DNA of 64,000 bases from Heliocybe sulcata (GCA_004369045.1 ML213509.1:688858-752857), one strand, 5' to 3'. Positions 1 through 13,626 are shown, numbered from the stretch's first letter. The notes: generated by a model not told the origin, from the letters alone. Translations and numbers: made by a program.

Positions 1-882
1 TGACAAATATTCACGTGCTCCGTGACAGGGCCACCACACGCAGGGCGCTCAAGAGCGCCCAAAGTTCTCACGGATTAGTCAGCACGATCTCAAGATCTCA
101 GGAGATCAGCGCTGGCCACACAGGGTGAGAAGTGATGGACTCCGATGGAGGTTCCGGTCGTCCTTCCCTGTACATATATATATTGAAGCACAGTACCCTA
201 GTCAGAAAGTACGGAGACACTGGAAAGAAGGGTATAGCAATAAATACAAATTCTTCTACTTCATGATGAAGATATATGTCGAGCCGGTGAATGCCGGAGG
301 TGACATTTTGACATGAAATACGGTGCAATGGTACGAAGAATTTGTCATAAAAAAGCTTTACATCACCCGAAAGAAATATAAAATGTATGTAGGGCCTCAT
401 TTTGGGGAATACTGCCTCACTAGCACTAAAATATATGAAACCATCCATGGCCGGTAATTACCGAGGTGTAGACTTAGCTGTGAGGCAGGCCAAAAAATCT
501 GAAAAAGTACAACCAGTAGGAGTCGAACGAAAGACCTCCCAAATTGCATAGGATACGCACTACGAGACCCAACCCACTACACTACAGTGATCTTGTAAGT
601 GCTGGTTCCTTATTTCCTATGTACATTCAAATGCCGCTGCCAAAGGGAGAGTCCATACCGAAAGGGGTCCGAGTCGGACCCCGATCGGCTTCGGGAAGCT
701 GCCATTTTGGGTGCAATTGCCGATTACGGTAACGCAAAGCGCCGGCGACGGCGTGAGAACTTTGGACGCTCTTACTCGCCCACACGCAGCCGCCCATCTC
801 ATCTTCGCGTTTGACGCTCCGCAGACTCTGCCAAGGCGAAGCTTGTCTTTCTTCTCAGAATCAGTTGCCACTGTGTCCAAGA
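1..882. other. Upstream region of RAD50, no protein gene seen
   Basis: No reading frame here shows a recognisable domain or a convincing exon chain. The only structured signal is a tRNA-like pol III unit on the minus strand near 505-592, listed separately. The last 100 bases or so before position 883 presumably hold the RAD50 promoter and leader; no clear TATA box was seen. Confidence 0.5.
505..592 (-). ncRNA. tRNA-like pol III unit, probably a relic
   Basis: Read on the minus strand, positions 584-573 match the A-box consensus (TAGTGTAGTGGG) and positions 528-519 match the B-box core (GTTCGACTCC). A run of five T lies just downstream (complement of about 502-507), as expected of a pol III terminator. 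The ends can pair in six of seven acceptor positions if G-U pairs are allowed. The T stem pairs badly and the anticodon loop lacks the usual T at position 33. It may therefore be a decayed tRNA gene or the head of a tRNA-derived SINE rather than a working tRNA. Confidence 0.3.
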
Positions 883-3800
883 ATGGCTAGTCTGAACAAG
901 CTCGCTATTCGCGGGATACGTTCCTTCGACGACAAACAGATTTCGGTCATCGAGTTCTTTACGCCTGTCACGGTTATCGTCGGTCCAAATGGCTCAGGGA
1001 AGACGACCGTCATTGAGTGTCTCAAGTATGCAACTACAGGCGACCAACCTCCTAACACTCGTGGAGGTGCTTTTGTGCACGACCCCAAGATGGCTAACGA
1101 GAAGGAAGTCAAGGCGCAGGTGAAGCTGCGGTTCAGTGCGGCGAACGGATCGCGTATGCTTGCTGTGCGAAATCTCTCGGTGACCATGAAAAAGAACAAT
1201 ACCATGACCATGAAGACGCTGGAAAGCATTCTTGCTTTGGCAGACAGCAATGCGGAGAAGGGCGGCAAGGTGTGTGCATTCAGGGGCACTTCCACCAGGG
1301 CTTTCAGTCCTCATGTTGTCCGTGGTGGTAGCGAGGAGTGATCTCTACGAAATGCGCCGAGATAGACGCCGAAATACCTCATTTACTTGGTGTATCAAAG
1401 GCTGTCCTCGAGAATGTCATATTCTGTCACCAGGAAGATTCATACTGGCCACTTGCGGAACCGTCTGTCCTCAAGAAGAAGTTCGATGATATCTTTGAAG
1501 CTACAAGGTGAAATCACCTGATATATGCGCTACTGCCGTTCCTAAGGAAGTGGGACTAGGTACACCAAGGCCCTCGATGCGATCAAAAGTCTTCGTAAAG
1601 ACCGGGTAGCAGAGCTGAAGGCAGAAAAGGAGCGACTAGAGTCTCTGTCTAAAGAGAAGACACACGCCGATAAGCTGAAGTCCCGTATTTCTGACCTTAC
1701 TGCGGCTATCGCGTCTAAGGAAATCGAGTACGACCAGACAAAGAACGACTATGAGCAGCTCGTCTTGGCAAACAAGAAATTTTACGATTACGCGACACAA
1801 TTCCGTGAACTGTATCTTAAAATCCAGAACCTGGAGGAGAACAGAGACCGGTACAAGGACGAATTGGAGTCTGCCAAGGAGAACGTACGCGAGATAGAAG
1901 GTACGCTACGAGAACCCGGCCTATATGCTCAATGCTAAATGACGCCTCTCATCGCTTTCAGGGACCGAGGAAGACTTGCAGACTCGCCTTAGCACATTCG
2001 CTGGCCATATAACTCAGCAGAAAGAGCGTGCTAAGCAGGAAGAGATCAAGCGTCAGGATCTCGAGGAGGAACTCGCAGCAGCTCGAAAAATGCATGTACA
2101 GCTCATCAGCCAGCAGGGTAGTCTTGAAGCCGAGAAGAGAGTAAGAGTCTTCTTCGGATGCAGATATCTTTAGGAGTCTCACTGTTCCGCTCAGGCGCAG
2201 GAGCAGCGACTAACAGAGCGAGAGCAGTTGATAAGGGATCTCAGCACCAAGTATCAGATCAAAGGCTACGATTATTCGCCGTTGGAGAAGGAGAAGGCTT
2301 CGGAGTTTGCTTCAAGGATAAACGAGCTTTTGAGACGCGAGGCTATAGAGGCAGAGAAGATCCAGGTTAGATACTAGCCACGCCTCAATTCAATCGTCGA
2401 ACTCACCGAGAACACCACAGGAAGAGGTGAATGCAAAGAGCAAGGAATATCAAGAACGGTCTCGGCAGCTGCACGCCGACCTCGAACGATTGAAGCAGAT
2501 GAAATCATCCCTGCGTAGTCAGATTGCACGTTGTCCATATCCCTGTCTGCGATTGATCTGATAAGCTCTATCGTGCAGACTACTCTCCAAACCAACATAG
2601 CCAGCAACGAGTCCCAATTGGACGCGTCCCAAACCATCAATGCCGAGCTTCGCAGCCTGGCGACGGATATGGACGACAAGAAAGCTAGGTTAGACAAAGT
2701 GAAGGCTGAAATAAAGAGCAACAGCTACGACGAGCGTATTGCCGAGAAGACCGCCAAGGTCCGCAGTATGGAGGAGCAGAAGGATGCTCTGAACCAGGAG
2801 CTGAGGTCTTTGAGCTTGCAAGCGGACATGCGAGCAAGGTTGGATATTAAGAGGGCAGAACACAAGAGCAAGACTACTGAAGCCCGTAATATGTATGGAG
2901 GCACTCTCGTCTCCTCCGGTGATCCCGCTGACTTCAGGCACTACTAGCTTGGATGCTCATAATGCGAAGTTCAGGGCGCTGACCGGTGTCGATGCGAACG
3001 CGGGAAATATGGAACATGCAATAGAGCGAGTGTCCACGTAAGTGGCAGCAATGGCTCTTGAATCGGCTGATTGGTGGACCTACCCAATGCGTCGGCAGCG
3101 AGAAGGATCGTGAGATCACCGACTTGGAAAATCAGAGTAATACAGCGAACAGAGATCTCCATCAAGCGCAGTCGACACTTTCTGCATCGAAGGTCCAAGT
3201 AAAGACTAAGCAGGATGAAATCAGAAGTAAGCCAGTATCCCGTTGCTGAATTTGCACTATTGACCGGCCATAGGTCTGCATGAGAGGATTCAGAAAGGTC
3301 TCGATGGGGAATTCACCAGTGTCGCTGCCGGCCTCGTTGAAGCTCCTGTGCAGTTGAATACTCTGAAAGAGTCTGTAGCAGGGCCTTACAAATGACTGCA
3401 TACTGACGTGGTATTTCCAGGGATTTCGGCTCCATGTCCGCTACGAGTAAGGTTTGGGAGATGTTCCTTCGTACTGGCAGGACAAGGAAAGTGTGCAAGG
3501 GCTGCAACCGTGGGTTGCAAGAACACGAGCTGCCGGGATTTGAGTCATACGTACGTTCTTATTCCCGTCTCTTGAACGTCAGATATGAAGTTTAGATTTC
3601 CTGGCATAGGTCAAAGAGCAAATGAAGAGGGTCCCATCTCAGGAGCTCAAGGACCTCGAGGCATTGACGAAACAATGGGAAGAAATGCTCAAGACATTGC
3701 ATGCTTTAGCCCCCGATGAGGCTGCGATGAACCGCCTAAGAGACGTGGAGATCCCGGAACTGGAGCGACAGATCAGCGACCTTGAATCTCAGATACCAAT

Positions 3801-6006
3801 TCTTAGCGAGAAGGCCGATCAAGTATGTGTGTACGCCATTCAGAGACCATTGACTAAATGCCGGACGTGTGCATAGGCAGCGTCAGCTTTAAGCCAAGCG
3901 AAGAGAGATGTCAAAGATATGGCGCTTATGAGGCAACAGGCAAACCTCCTATCAAGGAATCAGAAGGATATCGAACGGTTGAAGCAGGAGATTACCGATA
4001 TTGAGACAAGCCTCTCAGCCACGGGCTCTACTAAAACAGCTGACGATGTACAACTTGAGCTCGACACATTGGCGGGTAGCATGTAAGCCTGCTGCTATGC
4101 GGCGTGTCAAACTGAGCTTGCTAATACTTTCGAAGCCGGGCCCTAGAGAGAGAGCGGCAAGGGTTGTCAGTGGAGAAAGAACGCCAGCTCACCGCTTTGC
4201 GTAGTCATGAGAATGAATTGCATTCCATGCAGCTGCGCGAGAAGGACCTGCAGAACGAGCTGAAAGACAAGGAGGCACTGGAAGCCAGGACGGAAGGTAT
4301 GAGGAAGGAGATGGCTGAAGCTACCGCGCAGCTGAGGGTGAGTTTGGATTGCATCTGAGCGACGCGCGAAACTGACAAGCTTTTACAGGACATGGACAAC
4401 AAGATCTCCGAGGCTCAAGCGCCAATATCGCTTCTGGACGAGGAATATCAGGGAGTCCAAAATGACCTGAATGTCAAGCTGGCCAACGCTCAGCGGGTTA
4501 CCCAAGATCTCAATAAGAGCGTGGATAGCTTGGAGATGATCAACAAGACTATTGATCGGTAAGCGCTGAAGGCCTCATATATGCGATTTGGCTAATGCAA
4601 GCATGCAGATACATTCGAGACAAGAGAGGGCGACAGCTGAGGGACTGCGAGGAAAAAGTTGAGAATTATCAGGTCCAGATACAAGACCTAGGTCTCGATA
4701 TTGAGAGGGTCCGGGATACGATCAGTTCCATTGACAGGGAAATTAGTGATGCAGCTGCGTCTATGGCAAACCTCCGTGAAAATATCCGCATCCGCAAGTT
4801 GATGAGGCACATCGAGGAGGCCCAGGCCGAAATAAATTCTCATGACATGGAAGCCGTTGCCAAGTCCAGGCGCAACTTTGACGACAAGTATGCTATAGAG
4901 AAGGAGAGAGAGACGGAGATGCAGGGCAAGGTCAGTGCCGTGCTTACATATCGGAGTATAACTAATCGTGTATTGGGTCTAGTATGCTCATTTGGGCGGA
5001 GAGCTGAGTTCTCAGCGAGCACAACTGAAACAACTCGAAAGCGACTTGAAGGACTTCAAAGACATTAACAAGAAGTATACAGACCAGCTCATTAAGGTGA
5101 AGGTAAGTACTTGAGTCAGGCCTGCACGAGTGACACGAGTAAGCGTACTGGTAGATGTCGGATATGGCAAACAGCGACCTGGAGAAGTATGCCAAGGCCT
5201 TGGACAAGTGAGATATCATCCTCAAGTTTGATCAAGCTCATTTTCACCTGTCTGTAGTGCTATTATGAAGTACCACTCGCTCAAGATGGAGGAAGTGAAT
5301 GAGACGATGCGCTATCTCTGGAATAAGACTTACCAGGGCACAGGTGAGTGCCAGCGACAGACTTGCTGCTCGCTAGCTCTCATGACGCTTCAGACATCGA
5401 TGGTATCAAGATTCGTTCCGAAAACGAAGGTGCCGCCAGTACTAGCAGCCGAAAGTCATACAACTACCGCGTACGTCGCCATCATCAAAGTCGCATAGGA
5501 ACTCCAGACTGAACTGATACCTGCATTAGGTTGTTATGACAAAGGACCATGTAGAGATGGACATGCGAGGACGTTGTTCTGCGGGCCAGAAAATGCTTGC
5601 ATCCATCATCATCAGGCTGGCGTTGTCTGATTCCTTCGGTCAAAACTGCGGTATCCTTGCTCTTGACGAGCCGACGAACGCGCTCGACATCGAGAACATC
5701 GATGCTCTGGCCGCTAGCTTGGTAGAGTGAGTATCGCACATATCGTGAAATTCCCTACTGCGCCCTTCTAACGTCCAATCATATTAGTATCATTAATGAG
5801 AGAAAGAATCACTCCAACTTCCAGCTCATTATCATTACGCACGACGAGAACTTCTTGCAAAAGTTGGGTCAGTGTGAGGTGATGGAGTACTACTGGTACG
5901 AATATCTGCGATGTCCGACAATGCTTTGCACTTACCTTTGGCACTCAGGCGGGTCTCTCGTGACTCGAGACAGAAGTCTGTCATCGAGCGTCAACGATTC
6001 CATTGA
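883..6006 (+). CDS. RAD50: DNA double-strand break repair protein RAD50
   Basis: RAD50 is the SMC-like ATPase of the MRE11-RAD50-NBS1 complex, which senses, tethers and processes DNA ends and acts at telomeres and in meiosis. The first exon opens with a conserved N-terminal strand and a Walker A motif, GPNGSGKTT (about 993-1019). Many short exons then encode a long coiled coil. The zinc hook CKGC lies at about 3493-3504, in the middle of the coil. The C-terminal ATPase half has the ABC signature CSAGQK (about 5578) and Walker B/D-loop [12 protein letters not shown]. The last exon starts at 5949 after an intron in the YYW codon and ends with a conserved tail, VIERQRFH, then TGA at 6004-6006. 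The ATG at 883 directly precedes the conserved region. All required motifs are present, so the gene looks functional. It is convergent with the next gene. Exact borders of the inner exons are inferred from splice consensus. Confidence 0.97.
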
Positions 6007-6307
6007 TCGAGGATCATTATCTGTGCCGTCTCTATTGCTATGTCTTGTGTCATTTTGTTGCTCGAGTCCCACGATGTCTGGTGCGCAAGGCGTCCACAAC
6101 TCTGCATCATTACCCTCTCAATTTTCAAACCTTGGCTTATCGATCAAGCAGAAAGCTGCTGGATCCGCCGCGGAAACGCAGATGCAAAATGAGCACGGAT
6201 GGCCTCACTGTGAGATGATGCCATGCCAGCTGTACGGGCTAATATACACTTGCAGTTGATAGCTAGATATACAGTGTGATTTGTGCAGTTGAGCGATTTT
6301 CTTGATG
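6007..6307. other. Short spacer between convergent genes
   Basis: About 300 bases separate the stop codons of RAD50 and the M3 peptidase. It must hold both 3' ends; nothing else was seen. Confidence 0.5.
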
Positions 6308-9262
6308 TCACAAATGCGATGCACCCTCGGCGCCTGTCTTGCCAGTTCCGAAGATCTCCTCCATATAGGCGTCTGATCTAGGAGGACGGCCGAGGAATTC
6401 CTGTGAGAGTACGAAGTGGTCATCAGCGCCGTCAGAATAGGGCCAGGGTTGCATTACAATGTACCTTCAAAGAATTCAACTCTTCCCTGCTGCCTCCGGG
6501 ACGGAGGATTGCGTGCCGGTACTTCGCGCCAAGCTTCGGGTCCAGTGGGTTATGCTTGAATACCGTCGCGTACATGTCTGCTGCGAAAACGAGGGAGTAC
6601 ATGTATCCATAGTACCCAGCGTCGTACCCGCCAGTGATGTGAGCGAAGGACGCCTGGCCTGGCGTGTATTTACCGCCCTTCACGAGGGACACGGATTCAC
6701 GCAGGTCGTTCCAGAGTTTGGTGTAGTCCGCGGGTTCTAGGACACGTTAGATGTCGAGCCTGTAGGAGTGATACAACCATACCCACCCTGGTCAGTGTGC
6801 ACCTTGATATCGAACTTGCCGAAGAATATCTGACGGAGGTCAAATAGGCCGATATTGACGTATCGACTACGGCGTTTGTGCCAGGTCAGTCCAATATCTA
6901 CAGCGACTGGCTCGACACCCACCTCTGAATGATCTTCTGGATCAACTCCTGCGACAGTGGCTCCTTCTTCTCGTAGTGACTCGACATCTTCTCCAGGACT
7001 TTGGGTTCCCAGCACCTATCGGCGCATGTAGTCAGCATGCAAGGCTTCAAAGCTTTCATTGATGTCGAATATTGATGCTTTACCAGTTCTCCAGCATTTG
7101 CGATGGCGCCTCCACGAAATCCCTGGCCACGCTTGTCCCATGGAACCTCTGGTACTTTGTCCTACTCAACAGCCCGTGGAACACGTGTCCCATCTCGTGG
7201 AAGAACGTCACCACGTCGTCGTGCCTCATCAAGGCCGGCCGGTCGGGAGTAGGCTTCGCAAGGTTGGCGACCATGGCCGCTAAGGGGAAGTGACGAGAGC
7301 CGTCGAGTTTGGTGTAACCAGGCAGGAGAGGCCAAACGGCGGCGTGCGAGTACTTTGACTCTAGTGGATGGGTCAGCTAAGTTTCGCTCAGAGGACTAGA
7401 AAGGGCTGATGGCATACCACGGGGGAAGAGGTCAAGGTAGCAATATCCAATAAACCCACTCTCATCCTTCGCACCGGCCTCCCAAACCGAGAACTGCTGC
7501 ACATCCTCATGCCACACGCTCCCGCCCTCCATCTTCTCAAACTTGACTGCCAACAAGTTCTGGTAGATCTCCAGGATCGCCGGCACGACATACGACACGG
7601 GGAAGTACTCCTTCACCAGCGCATCGTCAAGACTGAGGGTTTTCTCGACGTGCACACGGTCGTAGAATCTGTAGTCCCAGATGTAGAAGTTGCCGTCGTA
7701 AGGCAGGTTCCTAGTCTTGTGGTCGGCTTCTTTCAGAGCAGTGAGAGTCTTCAGGTCGGAGAGGCCGACAGGGCGCAACTTGTTTTCCAAGTCGTCCAGG
7801 AACTACGGCTGCGTGAGTGGGCAGACGCGAAGAAGAAACTAGGGAGACCTACGTCCGTGACGTTCTTCGCACTTTTGGCCATCTTCACCTCAGTCACATA
7901 GTCCGCCCAGGTCTTATACCCAAGGATTGCCGCGATCTTCCTACGCAGCTCCAGAGCTTTGGTAAGGAGCGGCTCGTTGATTGCAAGACGGGCATCATAG
8001 GATTCGTGGGCGCGTTGGCGAGTGGCTGGGTTCTCCGCGTACTTGAACTAGACGAGTGAGGATTCATCGCTCCAGTTAGTGAAAAGGCATCAGGACAAAC
8101 AGTGGAAGTGACATCGTACCAATGGAAAGATGTCCGGCGTTTTGTGCGTCACGTCGTACACATCCACGCTGTTCTCAGTACGCTTGGGGTATCCAGAAAT
8201 GACATCGGCAGGAACACCTTTAAGTTCTTCAAGCGTGAATGTCACCACACCCTGTAAGAAGTCGTCGTTATCAACACAATTTCAGTCGACCAAGGTTTAG
8301 AAGTGTCTACTTTTTCTTCATTAAAGTTTTTCTATTGCTCCATTGCTCAGCTACCGTACACATACATGATCCGTGCAGTAGGCTTACACTAAAGTCCAGG
8401 CACGTCTGACTGAGTTCCTTCTGCAGCTTCTTCAGCTCCTCCCGCTTCTCCTCAGGAAGAGCCAAACCAGCGCGTTTGCCATCCAAAACCATCTTCTCCA
8501 CCAACCTCTTATCCTCAGCGTCGAGTTTATCCCATTGGCCAGATTCCTTGATGTTACGTTCCGCAGCCTGCTTCGCTTGGAAGACGTCGAGGCGCATGCT
8601 AGATTCGATGGAGAATTCGCGCGAGAGAACCTCAGCAGCGTTGGACGCGTCCCGTAGCTCCTTGGAGGGCGATACATTCTGATAAAAGAAGAGAGGTTCC
8701 AAAACACATCCCGACTCAGCGTCGGAAAGAGCCAGAGCACGCTTGAAGGTGGTCAGATCGGCCAAGGATTAGCGGTGTGCGCGATGCACTCACGAAGACC
8801 TGGACGGCAAACACTGTCAGAGCACGCGATGATGAACGAGGCCACTTTACTCACAGAATCAAAGGTGCATTCCTCGGGCTTCAGAGCACCGACTTTGTCC
8901 TCTGTAGCTCGGCACTTGTCCAGGGTCTCTTTAGTGATTTTCGTTATGTCCTCCGCAGAGTGATTCCATTGGGGAGCCGGTTGCGAGGGCTTGATGTTCG
9001 CCATGCTCAATGTCGACGTACCAGAGAAGAGATCAGATACCGTAGCGAAAGACCGGGCGAGATGGGAAAGGCGAGGAAGAGATGCTGCTGGATATATGCC
9101 ATGACTTCGGAAAGACCCAGAGAGCTGGCCACATGACGAGGATATCGATCTCCAATTCACTGCAAGACCCACAGTGAGCACGCTCCAGCCCAGCACGCTC
9201 GGCCTGCGAGCGACGCGTTGGGCACAGGCCCTTGCTATGCTCGCCATCGTCGCCGTACGCAA
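6308..9262 (-). CDS. PRD1: M3-family zinc metallopeptidase (thimet oligopeptidase / saccharolysin)
   Basis: This enzyme cuts short peptides released by the proteasome or in organelles, using one zinc ion. The catalytic motif HEMGH is encoded at 7199-7185, with the third zinc ligand in the following stretch DFVEAPSQMLENW. The N-terminal half carries the family helices (FYQNVSPSKELRDA and LVEKMVLDGKRAG near 8700-8480). The last exon ends with EIFGTGKTGAEGASHL and a TGA at 6310-6308. Two starts are possible: the upstream ATG at 9262 adds a basic, alanine- and serine-rich leader that could be a mitochondrial presequence, while an internal ATG near 9004 starts MANIKPSQPAPQW, the usual beginning of the cytosolic enzyme. 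An intron separates DSV from the next exon. Saccharolysin fits better than mitochondrial intermediate peptidase because of this N-terminus, but the split between them is not certain. Confidence 0.93.
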
Positions 9263-9473
9263 CGACAGGATGCAGTCTTGCCAGGGCAGTTATCCGAGCC
9301 GACACGAACTGGTTCGCGAAACTCGCGTGAACAATTTGGTTCGCAGTTCCGGGCGCCTCCACCGTTATTTCCAGCTTGATATACAACGTACACTGTGGTA
9401 TACACCTCCATATACAATCCACTGGCCAACAAAACATGAAAGTATCCCGATAAATGAATCGAACGAATGTATC

Positions 9474-11111
9474 CTAAGGCTCCAAGAATGTCCTTGATTG
9501 GCGATGGACCGACCTGCGCTTGTTCTTGGGCACCACCGCCGACGACTTGGCGTCCTCCCTCATGCGTGACAACTCGTCCCGTAACGTTAAGATCGTGGAC
9601 GGTGGTCTACCCCATGGGCTGAGCGGCGGGGTGAGGGGCGGCGGTGCTTGTTCAGGTAAGGGGGACAAGGGCACAAAGAACTCTTTCGGAGCCGGCACCG
9701 TCACATACTGGACATGCTCCTCTTCCCGGACCTCTGAAGCTTGTTTTCGCGAGGTGGGACTAGAGGTGCCATCGGGCTCCCGTCTGACCATCATGAGTAG
9801 TAGGATAACTCCTGAAATGCTGCAGATAACCATCTGTGGGAAGAAGCCGATGCTGTCTACAGAGAGGGTTAGAGTCCCATCTCAAGTAGACGATGAGAGG
9901 AAGTACCTATTAGTATGCCTATTGTCGCCTCCTGTCAGTACGTCATCAGTCTCGCAATGCTTCCACTCACCGTCAAATCCAGGAGCATCAGGCATAGTAT
10001 TCCTCAATTGTGGTATAATCAAGAGAATTGCGAAGATCGATAACAGTCTCTTCAGCAGCGGCATCTGTGGGCTCTTCCATGCTAGATAGACCTGGCCCAG
10101 CGTCACGTGCGTGATCATCCAGTTGACATGGAACAGAACCAGCGTGTACGTCCTTGCGTCCGTCGGTCTGCGAATCTTCAGATCAATCTCTCTACTGGGC
10201 ACCGTCGTAACACTGCCGTCCGAGACGTTCGTGTATACAGGCAGGTCGGAAGAGACGATATAGAAGTTTGAGGTGAGCTCAATGGTAGCGAGCTTCTGGA
10301 TGGGAATGTTCTCGTTGGTGTCGCTATTGACGGCGCGGAGCGTGCTGGTCAGATAATAGTTATCAAAGGGAAACATGCGGGCCTCGTGCACGTCGAGGAC
10401 ATGGGAACTCTCGAATTGGTAGAGGTTCTGGATACTACCGGTTCTTGAGCAAAACCCTGCAAGAAAAGATGGAAGAACCTACACGCGCCGTTGTCCGGTG
10501 CTGTTCCCTATCCAGGGAAGTGCGTCGGGATCATAAGTCACTGCAGCGCTTTCAGAACTAGAAGCAGAGGTGTGCGTCCAAAGTAAGCGTATAGAACTAT
10601 GGTAACCACCCCACTGACAACTTACCCGTCCACGAAAATCTGCAGCGGAATATTTGGTATCCCGCATTGCATCACTCCGTGCAAGCCCTGCGATCCGTTC
10701 AGAATATTTCCTTCTCCGCACGCGAGGATAGACCAACGCAGCCCGACACTGGGCTCATCGATGTCGACGTCTACATCTTCACCCACTAGCACGATCTACG
10801 GACGAGTCACGACCTCATCAGCTGGTGGACTTGGATCCGATTTACAGGCTCTCACTTACCCCGGGACTAGAGGCGGCCACCTCGTCGAGAACAGGCTTAA
10901 AATACGAATCCTCCTCGGCAGCGCCAACGAACGCTAACGAAAGAGAGACGATAAATAACAAGGAGAAGAGCACCGCGATGACCAGGACCGCGGTGCGCTC
11001 CACAGGAATTATTCCGCCTTTGCCACGGAGATTAAAAGAGCGTAGGTGGAGGCTTCCGCGGGTAGAGCGGCGGTTGTGGGTAGGTAAACGAAGATTTGGC
11101 GTGTTTGCCAT
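9474..11111 (-). CDS. Membrane protein resembling the DUF4436 family
   Basis: Function is unknown. The protein starts at 11111 with a basic cytosolic segment, then one hydrophobic helix (AVLVIAVLFSLLFIVSLSLAF). A non-membrane domain follows, including FESSHVLDVHEARMFPFDNY, a segment with the pattern of DUF4436 domains, and a set of beta-strand-like stretches. Near 10130-9960 come at least two hydrophobic stretches, and another (MVICSISGVILLLMMV) begins the last exon. The tail is proline-rich and cytosolic. Short introns are visible near 10850-10800, 10620-10555 and 10490-10465. The layout of one N-terminal and several C-terminal helices around a lumenal domain fits DUF4436 proteins. The family call rests on pattern recall and would need a profile search. 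Confidence 0.65.
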
Positions 11112-12090
11112 CTTGCACTGGAATCGAAAAGATCAACTCGGGACTCTTGATCACGATATCGATTGTGTGGTAGGAGGCATGTAAGTGAACGAGTGGAAGT
11201 GGCAGAGCACGAGAGCGTGCGCCAAGGGGTAAAATTGCATTGATTGGAGTTATATAACGGAAGTCAACCTCCGTGCAGCGTCGCCGGTCTTCCCTGGTAT
11301 AGTTCGCGATGGCACCGCCTGAACGACTTGATGAATGCAGCGTGCACGGCGCTCAAACCTGCTTGCCACGGCTGTCTGCTCTTCCGTATGGGCGCACTCA
11401 AGGTTGTATACTACCGTCCTTGCCTGTCTCACTGGACTGTCCCTTGCGCGAATCGGACGAGCTGGAAATGGGGATTCAGGCGGCGCGCCTTGTATAGGCC
11501 TGGGAGCTCATCATACGAGGGAAGATGTAGAGGCCTCTGAGTAGGAATTGATGCTTCCACGGTATTTTTGAGCCGAACTAGACGATTACAGCATTCATGG
11601 GGATGCCTGGGTATTCGAAGGAGGCGGTCCGAGGTCCACCCTAACACCGAAGACTCGCCCCAGCCTGTAAATCAGCCTCGCCTGCAAAGCCATACAATCT
11701 CGTTTGTTATTGGTCCTCGCTATTGTGGCGCTCTCGTCTGAGCGAGATATCGAGCCTGTTTGACAGCTCCCTGACATGCTAAATGAATAGCGCCCGCCCC
11801 GACGTGCCCCGACGTCGAGCGCGCCTCGGATCACCATCTCGTAAACCTGACGTTACCCCGGTGCCAAGCCAATTCGGTGAGAATGCGAGTGAATTGCCAC
11901 GCAATTCCGAAGCCAATGTCAGGCCATCTATCAGTTGGCAACCGAAATAAGCATCGGGATGGTGACAGTTGAGATGATCGACCCATGTTAGTCCGAACGC
12001 GCACGACGTTTGAATTCAAACTTTTATATACCTGTATTTAGGCTGACGAGATGTTGGGAACAGTGCGCTGAGATGGACGCACATGGGAGT
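11112..12090. other. Intergenic region, no gene seen
   Basis: Roughly 980 bases between the start of the DUF4436-like gene and the end of the SET/MYND gene. Frames here are short and show no domain. It should contain the promoter of the DUF4436-like gene and the 3' end of the SET/MYND gene. Confidence 0.45.
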
Positions 12091-13626
12091 TTACTGTTGC
12101 TCGTCCAGGAGCTGCAGCAGGGTAGTAGTTTCCTCCGCCGGCCCTCCTGGGTCTCCCTCTGGCCCGAGTATATCAAGCACTTGCCGAGCGAGCTGCAGAT
12201 ACAAACGTGCATCTGCCACAATTTCCTCTTCGCTTCTTCCTGATACACCTGCGATAGAGGCGTTCCACGCCGTCTTTGCAAGCTCGAGAGAGTGCATCCC
12301 TGGACTGAGCATCAGCAAAGGTCCAGTGACGGGTTGGAGGACATCGGGAAAGACCAAAGACGAGGACCACTCACCAATGAGCGGATAATTCACTGGGTAG
12401 ATAGTTCCATACAAGGCCAGGAGGGTGAGCCCTGACTCTAGTGCAGTGAGATAGTCTCCTTCATGTGAGGCTTTGCTGAAAGTCTCGGAGAGCGCTGGAA
12501 GGTACGTCGGGTGCAGGAGCGGATAAAGACGCTCAGGGAGTGATGGGAGGTCCCAACCCCGCGGCAAAGTCAGAATCTCGGAACCCTCTGGTTTGATTGC
12601 AAGGCGAAGAGCGGCCTCAAGGGTCTTGAGCTCTGTAGGAGGTGCTAGCGGCACAGGAGAGATGGATTGCTGGAACAGACAGAGGGGGCAGGTACAGGTA
12701 AAGCCATACCGAGACTGGAGCTGGTGTTGGCGGACGTCAAGAGGGATAGCGGGATCCAGGTACGGAATGGTAATCTACGACACCGGTATTTCATGGAACT
12801 CGGCGGCCGATACTAAGGCGATGGGAAGTTCGAATACGTACCTCTTCGTCCTTCTGGATCTCAGATATCGCTACAACCTCCATGCGCGGTTGTTCGCCTG
12901 TATTAAGCACAAATTTGGCTACCGCATTCGGGATGCAAGAGTGGTTGAATAGTCTGCTAGCGAGCGGGAACACGCCGTGCGCGAAGGGCGTTAGGTGCGA
13001 GTGTAACACGAAGTTGTTGTTCCCAAAGCGCGCATAGATGTCAACGATCTCACTGTCAGTATACGTCTTGCTCATACTCCCGCATATCGGCGGTACGCTG
13101 AATCCCGCGGGACGGTGCTGCACCAGAGAATCAAAGACGATGTGCGGAGAGTCTGCAAGTGATGGAGACGCATCCAGTTCAGGTTGATTGAGATGACCCA
13201 GGGTATTCGAGAGCAGGATGGCGTCGACTTTGTCCTCGTCTGACAGAACCTGGAAGGCAGGAGATGCCTCATAACGTGTATAGTGTTTGCACACGTATTT
13301 ATGGTGAGCTTTCCACTGTCGCAGTTGACCTGGACCAAGCCCACGATGAAGAAACTCAAGATCCGAGACGATAGAGAGCACTCATCACATTTACTCCCAC
13401 AGTACCAGTAACATCCGCAACCAGAGCATTTCTTCAAGCTCTCACCAGGTGGGGAGAGACGCCCGCACCAGTCACAACGGCGACTCTTCTCGCTGGGGAG
13501 GAGAGCGGTAGTCCATGATGGGACTGAGAGGAGTGTCTCGCCCGGTTGCAAAGTGACTATAGCTAGAGCTGCATCTCTGGCTGTCGAATGGCGCCCCAGT
13601 TGAAGCTTTTCGATGGTTAGCGACAT
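12091..13626 (-). CDS. SET and MYND domain protein (SMYD-like lysine methyltransferase)
   Basis: Proteins of this type transfer methyl groups from S-adenosylmethionine to lysines of histones or other proteins. The N-terminal exon starts the SET domain and then encodes an MYND zinc finger inserted in it: CDWC, CSGC, CGSKC, and after a small intron at about 13381-13325 the HHKYVC end. The second half of SET has the signature FNHSCIPNA (about 12950), and a cysteine-rich post-SET motif YGFTCTCPLC (about 12690). A helical C-terminal region resembling the TPR-like part of SMYD2/3 ends at 12091. The order SET-MYND-SET-postSET-helices is the SMYD order. All zinc ligands appear present. The start at 13626 is about 90 bases from the edge of the inverted repeat arm, so its promoter is partly shared with the divergent arm gene. 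Confidence 0.9.
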
